Positions 58,359 to 64,000 of a DNA stretch of 64,000 nucleotides are shown piece by piece. Each line of letters opens with the position of its first letter. Position 1 is the first letter of the stretch. Both the position numbers and the translations under genes were made by a program. The DNA comes from Cavenderia fasciculata (lineage: Eukaryota; Evosea; Eumycetozoa; Acytosteliales; Cavenderiaceae): NCBI RefSeq assembly GCF_000203815.1, contig NW_004457737.1, positions 1,798,001 through 1,862,000 of the forward strand, written 5' to 3'. The notes below the pieces were generated by a model. That model ran no database searches. It saw only the letters and a list, made by a program, of their open reading frames with translations, and had not been told where the DNA came from.

Positions 58359-59185
58359 ATGGCTGATCATGTTGCAGCTGTTCGTCGAAATATGACTCTT
58401 TTAGTTCACTATGGTTCTGATGTCACCGAGATTGAATTTATAAATGTTGGTACATATGACCACCTCCGTCAGGTCATTGCAAGAGATCCAGTGCTCAACA
58501 TTCCCTCTGGCAGGATACTACTCTTTTTGGCACCCCAATCCATTGACACCAGTTATGTTCGAGTCCTTCCGTTGTCTCCAATCCCTCTCCCCAACCCTAC
58601 GGACATTTATGTACAAGTTGAAGAACAAAGTATGTATTAAGTTAATGCTCCAATATAATACCAAGTATATGTGAGAAGTCAAAACAACTGCGCTGGGTTT
58701 TTCGCAAAACTCATATAAATTTGTGAGAGACTGCAAAATTCTCTCACACAGAGTGTTTTGATTTTTAACATATTAATAACTATTTTTTTCTATAGCACCT
58801 GAGATTAGAATATATTCAACAGATTTGTCTGTCCTTAATCGTGAATTTATGATAGAAATAGGAGTGAAAGAAAGACTTAAAAGCTTTGGGGAGCCCACAA
58901 ATCAAGAGAGGGTCCGGATGCGTCTGGACTCGGAAAGTGATCTTGACCATCATCCAAACACCCACTGTTCCTGGAGACTATGTCGTGGTCGTCGGACCAA
59001 AAACAAAGTTTACAGTCAATTATTCATTGACCACTTTTCCATTTAACATTTGGACAACATCTGCAGAATTTGAAATTCCAGTTTTAGGGGATGAAGCAAA
59101 TTGGAAAAAGTATATTATTATTATAATGATATCGTTATCATGTAGAGAAGGTTCTTTAGTGTGTCCAATATATCCTAGAGAATAA
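58359..59185 (+). CDS. Beta-grasp (PB1-like) protein, paralogue of the zinc-cluster protein
   Basis: Exon 1 (58359-58629) encodes 90 residues of a ubiquitin-like or PB1-like domain (RNMTLLVHYGSDVTEIEF, then TDIYVQVEEQ). It is clearly related to residues ~49-131 of the protein at 32713-34065: shared VHY, D-T-I-F-NV, PL and DIYV positions. Exon 2 begins at 58796. In the spliced frame it continues PEIRIYSTDLSVLNREFM and stops at 59046. However, from about 58886 the next frame carries a better-looking protein (KVILTIIQTPTVPGDYVVVV ... FPFNIWTTSAEFEIPVL) to 59185. A one-base indel between about 58868 and 58945 is probable, so the C-terminus is uncertain. The second part looks like a beta-sandwich, but I do not recognise it. 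The intron holds an inverted-repeat element. Confidence 0.55.
58668..58772 (+). mobile_element. Short terminal-inverted-repeat element, intronic copy 2
   Basis: A 105-bp element in the first intron of the beta-grasp gene, starting 38 nt after the splice donor. Ends are TATGTGAGAAGTCAAAAC and the complement of TATGTTAAAAATCAAAAC, again with TA at both boundaries. Inside it the 8-bp arms TGTGAGAG and CTCTCACA can pair, so the whole element folds into a long hairpin. Compared with the copy at 1681-1741 the outer ~40 bp on the left and ~20 bp on the right are nearly identical; this copy keeps the centre. No coding capacity: a MITE-like non-autonomous element. Confidence 0.6.
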
Positions 59186-59570
59186 TTAATTAAAAAATTC
59201 AACGATCCAACCTAAAAGATCAGTTAGTGTGAAATAAAGTATTGGATTTTGAACAATATTACTCACCCAAGGTAAATATAGAGAGTATACACCACCATCA
59301 ACGATGGACTCTCTGTTGATTAGGACCTGTTTGTTGTTAGCATCCATCAGAATCGAGTGTGCGCCAGGAGTTTGACCAAACTTGTTGTGAACAATTCTAC
59401 AAGAGTAGGAAAAAAGACATTGATTAATTAACACACGTCATCAGAAATCATTCGACCTATTGGATGTATATTCGTTCCTCCTCACCAGTAGCTGACCAAC
59501 CTTCACAATTGGAAGTCACCAGGCAAGCATCAAACAGAAAAGCACGTCGAATAACAAAATATGGTCATAC
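59186..59570 (-). pseudogene. Unassigned reading-frame fragments, possible relic gene
   Basis: A minus-strand frame at 59434-59186 encodes VHNKFGQTPGAHSILMDANN and a hydrophobic end (LPWVSNIVQNPILYFTL). It looks protein-like in composition, and a possible acceptor (CTTGTAG) sits at about 59401. Just upstream another frame reads RAFLFDACLVTSNCEGWSATG up to a possible donor near 59463. The phases of the two pieces do not match, so either a frameshift separates them or this is decayed coding DNA. I cannot name the family. Confidence 0.3.
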
Positions 59571-59740
59571 TAATTGATTTATTATTAAAAGATAAATACA
59601 ACTCGGCGAACATTATTGAAGATGATCCATTTATTTTCATCAGTGACTAATCACATAATATTAAAGTATTATAAGATGGGTGGATGCATTGCATTGCATT
59701 GTATGGTAAAAGCTATCTGTACAAAAGTTGTTTATTATTA
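59571..59740. other. 3' flank of LSM11
   Basis: AT-rich DNA downstream of the LSM11 stop with a short GCATT direct repeat (59686-59700). Nothing else is visible. Confidence 0.5.
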
Positions 59741-60517
59741 TCATTGCGATATTGTTGTCAATGGTGGTGGATCGATTTGTTGTTGTTGTTTGGTCATTGT
59801 CGCCGTCGTCGTAGTCATCGTCAATGTACCAATAGAAACAATAGAATCACCTTTTATAAACAATTGACCATAATGTCGTTTCACACGAACCTTATTTCTT
59901 TGGTTATTATTATTATTATTATTATTGGAACTATAATGATCAATGATCGAGTACTCTTCATCAACATCTTTGAGGATGACATTAAAATGTTTATCGAATC
60001 CAATAATGTAGCCAGTGCAATGACCTCTTATAGTCTTTGCACCTCTAATCACTATTTTTACTTTGGTTCTTGTCTCTAGACACCTTCGTAAAAGGCTCAA
60101 TGGGCCCTCTACAAACCTTGATGCCATATTCTTTAGCACCCTATGTTTATCTTTTTCTTCTTTTTTATCTTGTTCCTTCTTTTTTAATTGTTCTTCATTA
60201 GGGTCAACCAAAGAACTACTACTACTCGATGGTTGTTGTTGTTGTTGGTTTGGTTGCGATGGAGCAGAGGAAGGAGCAGACTTTCTAGCAACCATGTAAT
60301 TTGGATCATTGGGTGGTAGTAACTGTCTGCATTTATGTATATTATCCAATGGCTGTATCTTTGGGTACAACAATTTCACTTGCGATGAGTTGTATAGTGC
60401 GTACAGAGGATCAAATGACTCTGACAACAAGTTTAATCGAGGATCATCACTACTACTACTATTCTTATTATTATTGTTATTATTATTATTACTCTTTAGG
60501 TGATTATTATTTGACAT
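59741..60517 (-). CDS. lsm11: LSm11-like U7 snRNP protein
   Basis: Single exon, 258 aa. Two family signatures separated by a low-complexity insert are visible: the N-terminal SESFDPLYALYNS (residues 32-44), matching the SPAFDPLRALY motif of LSM11, and a split Sm domain. Sm motif 1 is GYIIGFDKHFNVILKDVDEE (169-188), preceded by PLSLLRRCL and VKIVIRGAKTIRG; Sm motif 2 is HYGQLFIKGDSIVSI (215-229), with an Asn-rich loop between. LSm11 replaces SmD2 in the U7 snRNP that cuts replication-dependent histone pre-mRNAs. Nuclear location is expected. The match to FDPLxALY makes LSm11 more likely than SmD2 or another LSm. The divergent VIT gene starts 288 bp away. Confidence 0.85.
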   Translation of the reverse strand: MSNNNHLKSNNNNNNNNKNSSSSDDPRLNLLSESFDPLYALYNSSQVKLLYPKIQPLDNIHKCRQLLPPNDPNYMVARKSAPSSAPSQPNQQQQQPSSSSSSLVDPNEEQLKKKEQDKKEEKDKHRVLKNMASRFVEGPLSLLRRCLETRTKVKIVIRGAKTIRGHCTGYIIGFDKHFNVILKDVDEEYSIIDHYSSNNNNNNNNQRNKVRVKRHYGQLFIKGDSIVSIGTLTMTTTTATMTKQQQQIDPPPLTTISQ

Positions 60518-60805
60518 CAGATCTGATGATAGATAGACTGACTCCTCCTACCAAGTTGTAAATGATAGGTTAGATATCTCGGGTTAAAGCCTGTTGCATG
60601 AATGATGAAGTGGAAGAGGAAAATTCAAAGTCCCGATGCGAGCAATCTGTTGATTAAATGTTTTAAGCAATCATTCGCTGGGTGGTTAAACAGCTGTTTA
60701 ATGAAAAATCTTGAGCTCTAAAAGATCGAGAGATTATTAATACTATTATTTATATTAGTAGTACAAGTACAAGTACTAATAAATAATAATAATAATAATA
60801 ATACA
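60518..60805. promoter_or_regulatory. Bidirectional promoter of LSM11 and the VIT transporter
   Basis: 288 bp separate two divergently transcribed starts. The left half has mixed composition (about 60590-60690); the right half is AT-rich, with a duplicated AGTACAAGTAC motif near 60760 and an (AAT)n leader directly before the ATG at 60806. No named element is recognisable. Confidence 0.4.
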
Positions 60806-61911
60806 ATGTCTCATTCAATTAATAATACATATGAAGATATAAATCAACGACAAGAGGAAGAGGAGGAAGAGGAAGAGGAAGTAGATAGCAATGTCATGGG
60901 AGTAATCATAGCAACACCAGAATCTAGTCATGGAGGTACCTCACCTCTTATTCCACAAAATGAAAGAGATGGTTCAGATGCAGAGTATGAAGCTGCCAAT
61001 AATGATAATGATAACAATGACGATGACAATAATACAAATAAGAGAAAGAATAATAATATTAGACAAGGTTTCAAAGATGGTCTATCTAAAGTAAAATCTA
61101 TAAATAGAGATGATTTAAAGTTAGAGTATGTTGTTAATAACTATTAATAAAAGATTGATATATTAATACTTTCTATCTATGTAGTACATCAAAATATTTA
61201 AAGAGTATAATTTATGGAGGTATGGATGGATTAGTTAGTATATTTGTATCTGTGGCAGTTGTAGCAAGTGGAGATGCACCAATATCAGTTTTACTAGTGA
61301 TTGCAGTGGCCAAGTTGATAGCAGGTGCCATTTCAATGGGAATGGGTGATTATTTGGGTACACAAGCAGACGTTGATTTTGCCAAAGGAGAACGTCAAAG
61401 AGAGACATGGGAGGTGGAATACTACATAGAGGGAGAAAAGAAAGAGATGGTAGAGATTTACTGTGAAAAGGGTATTCCAGAGGAGATCGCCACCGAAGTG
61501 GTCAATATTCTTGCCACTAACACAAAGGGATTCGTCGATGTTATGATGGTCGAAGAATTGGGTATCACACCAGACGCTGAAGGCGAAGTCGCATGGAAGA
61601 ATGGTATGGTCAATTTTGTATCTTTTCTCATCTTTGGTATTATCCCCCTACTCCCCTATCTCGTCTATTTGGCAGTAGCCTCTGTTCGTCATAGTGGATA
61701 TCGTGACAATCTACCAACCTTTATCAGTGTCATTGGTGTTGCCATTGTCACACTCTTTGGAATGGGTATCTTTAAGGCCAAGAGTACACAAACCAGTCTC
61801 TGGAAAAACGGTCTCTCCACCGTATTCTTTGGTTGCATTGGTGCTGGTGCTGGTATTGCCACCGTTGAAATTATTAAAGCTATTAATCCTGATATTGATA
61901 TCAATGGTTAA
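60806..61911 (+). CDS. VIT1/CCC1-family iron/manganese transporter
   Basis: Exons 60806-61125 and 61185-61911 (donor GTATGT, phase 2) give 348 aa. The first ~105 residues are acidic and Asn-rich, cytosolic. The VIT1/CCC1 domain follows: IIYGGMDGLVSIFVSVAVVA (helix 1), then AKLIAGAISMGMGDYLGTQA (helix 2 with the conserved Met/Gly/Asp metal-path residues), a cytoplasmic charged segment with Glu-rich helices (EVEYYIEGEKKEMVEIY, the metal-binding MBD region), and three further helices at the end. Members move Fe2+ or Mn2+ from the cytosol into vacuoles in exchange for protons; substrate preference is not determinable here. Iron storage in acidic vacuoles or contractile-vacuole membranes is inferred. 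Confidence 0.93.
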
Positions 61912-62258
61912 ATTTAAATTAGATAACATAACAACAACAATAAAATTATATTATTTTAAAACAAAAAGGGTAGCAAAGTTGCCCATAAATAATCTAAGTC
62001 ATTCCATTGTTTTTCTTTTTAATTTATATTCAACAAAGAATTCTTTGCTTGTTCAACAAATATTATGTATGATCAAGAAAGTCAGACTCAGATAATAACA
62101 TAGCATCGATAAATTCAACACACTACTAGTATTAGTACTATACGAGAAATATAAATATTATTTTATTATTATTTGTATTTGTATTTGTTATTGTTTCATT
62201 GTATATATAGTCTTTTTTAATTAATATTAATATTTTAACCAACCTCTCATTTCAAGAA
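61912..62258. other. Intergenic, about 350 bp
   Basis: 3' flank of the transporter gene and promoter of the RNF10-like gene. AT-rich with a short ATTTGTATTTGTATTTG repeat at about 62170. No other feature seen. Confidence 0.55.
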
Positions 62259-64000
62259 ATGAGCAACTCTACTTCTTCATCTTCCTCATCTTCTTCTTCA
62301 TCATCATCTTCTTCATCATCATCTTTGCCTATACCTATTATAACTACATCAACAACAACATCAACTGCACCACCAAACAAAGCACATCATCCTAAAAGTA
62401 ATAATAATCATAATAATCATAACAACAACAAGAATAAAATAGAGAATGAAGGAAAAGTAGGAGGAGGAGGATCAAGAGGAGGGAGATCAGAAAGAGGTAG
62501 AGGAAGAGGTGGAGGTGGAAGAGGAAGAGGAAGAGAAGATTCTGGACCACGTGGTATTCGTACCTCAGATGATAAAGACTTTCAAGCTGAATTGGAACTT
62601 GCTATTGCTCTTAGTCAATCAGAGCATGATGCATCATCATCATCATCATCAACACCAACAGCATCTACCGCTACATCCAAGAATAACAACAAACAAAAGA
62701 AAGCAAATAACAAGGTTGATATGACTCACTTGATTCAATTTCAATATAAACCTTCAAGTGATCCTGTTAGAGGTTTTCTTACAAACTCTGGAGGTGGCAC
62801 AAGATCTCATCATCATAATAATAATCATCATAATAATCATCATAATAGAAATAGTGGTCGTGGAAGAGGAGGTGGAGGTGGAACTTCTACTTCTTCTACA
62901 ACTACCAACAGTAAGCCAAGATATAATAATCATAGTACTCCAAGACCAAGTAATTTCCTTCAAGCAAAGTATGAATCTTAAATTTAAGAAACAAACAAAT
63001 GATTATGGTTTATTAAACTCTTTTTCTCCTCCTCCTCCTCTTAATCTAGTTATTTATTCCAAATTAATTCATATGGAAATTATACAACAAGTTTAACCAA
63101 TTCTGATTCAATTGTTTCATGGACCAAAATTGAACAAGTAGTTTATTTACACGATTCTGATGAAGATTATCTTTGCCCTATTTGTTTTGAACCACCTTTT
63201 GCTGCGTAACTATCTATCAAACAAACGAAATATTTAATATATTATCAGATTGTTAATTTAATTTATTTTATAGCAAGGTAACAAAATGTGGACATATTAC
63301 ATGTTATGGTTGTATATTAAGAAGTTTATCACATTCACCTAAATGTCCACTTTGTCTAAGAGTGACTGATAAAGAAGAGCTAAAAAGTGTGATCATTTCC
63401 AAATCAATTAATTTCAGAGAAGGAGATGATATTACTCTTCAACTTGTCAAATACCGTGAAGGAACAACGGTTCCATTTCTAGATTCTCAACCAATCGACG
63501 AAGTCATTTCATTCCCAGATAAAGGCAAACCCAATTCTGTTTTTTCAAGATTTTCCATCATCAGAGATATCACATCCATCTTGGAGCGTGAAAGATCTGA
63601 ACTATTGATTGCCAAAGAGGCTGCAATGAGCGAAGGTGAATGGGAGGGTTCTAGTTATTTGGCAAGTGGCGAAAAAGAGGTGGCCACTCGAGAAATAGAA
63701 TTTAACAAATTAAAAGAATCTAGAAAGGTAGAGTACAGCTCTGTGACAGTTTCCTCTATTCCAAAGAAAAATTCTCCTTCTCCCAACAACAATGGCAATA
63801 TCAATCTACCTCAATTCTCACCCTATCAATACAGTAACAACACTGATATTAAAGCAGCTTTGGCAGATTACTATAATGATGAAGATGATTATGATATTTC
63901 ATCTCCTGATCTTTCAACTACTTTGGCAAACAAATTAAATTTAATTAAAGAAATTGATAATAATAATGATATTAATACGACAACTACCACAACTACTTCA
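62259..64000 (+). CDS. rnf10: RNF10-like RING E3 ubiquitin ligase, incomplete at window end
   Basis: Exons 62259-62968, 63050-63205 and 63274 to beyond 64000 are in frame. The N-terminus has a Ser run and an RGG-type basic region (~68-98), then a ubiquitin-interacting motif (DFQAELELAIALSQSEHD, ~107-124). The RNF10-specific FLQANYLFQI corresponds to FLQANCQFVV in animal RNF10 and spans the first intron. The C3HC4 RING lies at about residues 273-310 (CPICFEPPFAAKVTKCGH, then CYGCIL and CPLCLR) and is split by the second intron. The downstream LKSVIISKSINFREGDDITLQLVKY matches the RNF10 region after the RING. RNF10 ubiquitinates 40S ribosomal proteins in stalled-ribosome quality control; this function is inferred from homology. 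The C-terminus lies outside the window. Confidence 0.92.

Overview
This window is nuclear DNA from a social amoeba (Dictyostelia). Intergenic DNA is very AT-rich. Exons are interrupted by short GT..AG introns (about 60-160 nt, donors GTATGT or GTAAGT). Proteins carry runs of Asn, Gln and Ser encoded by (AAT)n, (CAA)n and (TCA)n tracts, and homopolymer A/T stretches flank the genes. Conserved eukaryotic genes (eIF3c, Nup205, CAP-G, FIG4, LSM11, Kish, NDP kinase) rule out a prokaryote. The coding DNA is less AT-biased than in Dictyostelium discoideum, and there is an ankyrin-like protein built from 'RTEGC' repeats plus two F-box-like proteins. I infer a Cavenderia/Heterostelium-type dictyostelid, but the species cannot be fixed from sequence alone.

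Layout. 0.5-2.2 kb: ankyrin-like repeat gene (+). 2.5-7.3 kb: a large MORN-repeat/TKL kinase gene (-). 8.6-10.6 kb: a degenerate class II aminoacyl-tRNA-synthetase-like protein (-). 10.9-12.0 kb: a secreted protein (-). 13.3-15.1 kb: F-box-like (+). 15.2-16.6 kb: divergent kinase (-). 16.9-19.7 kb: eIF3c (-). 20.4-26.8 kb: Nup205 in nine exons (-). 27.5-28.1 kb: NDP kinase (-). 28.4-31.5 kb: single-pass membrane protein (-). 32.7-34.1 kb: beta-grasp plus zinc-cluster protein (-). 35.5-36.5 kb: cathepsin-L-like protease (-). 38.0-38.6 kb: ITP/XTP phosphatase (-). 40.4-42.1 kb: PB1 protein (+). 42.1-45.4 kb: FIG4 (-). 45.8-46.7 kb: PQ-loop protein (+). 47.1-50.3 kb: RA-PH-CH-CH-coiled-coil-RA protein (-). 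51.5-55.5 kb: condensin CAP-G (-). 55.9-57.4 kb: F-box-like (+). 57.6-58.0 kb: Kish (+). 58.4-59.2 kb: beta-grasp paralogue (+). 59.7-60.5 kb: LSM11 (-). 60.8-61.9 kb: VIT1/CCC1 transporter (+). 62.3 kb to the window end: RNF10-like RING E3 (+), incomplete.

The genes are unrelated housekeeping and lineage-specific genes, not a functional cluster. Exon chains were assembled by hand; the spliced reading frame stays consistent across every junction given, which is the main support for the models. Three genes (kinase at 5.59 kb, kinase at 16.02 kb, RA-PH-CH gene at 48.02 kb) need one single-base frame correction each in a short homopolymer, and a fourth (58.9 kb) probably does too. Draft-assembly indels are the simplest explanation.

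Most noteworthy: a short terminal-inverted-repeat element shared by introns of two unrelated genes 57 kb apart; 3'-end duplication relics beside the NDP kinase and cysteine protease genes; a Kish gene whose first coding exon is only the ATG; a catalytically dead-looking synthetase paralogue; and an RA-PH-CH-CH-RA architecture that could link Ras/Rap signalling to actin. I found no tRNA, rRNA, CRISPR array or full-length transposon.
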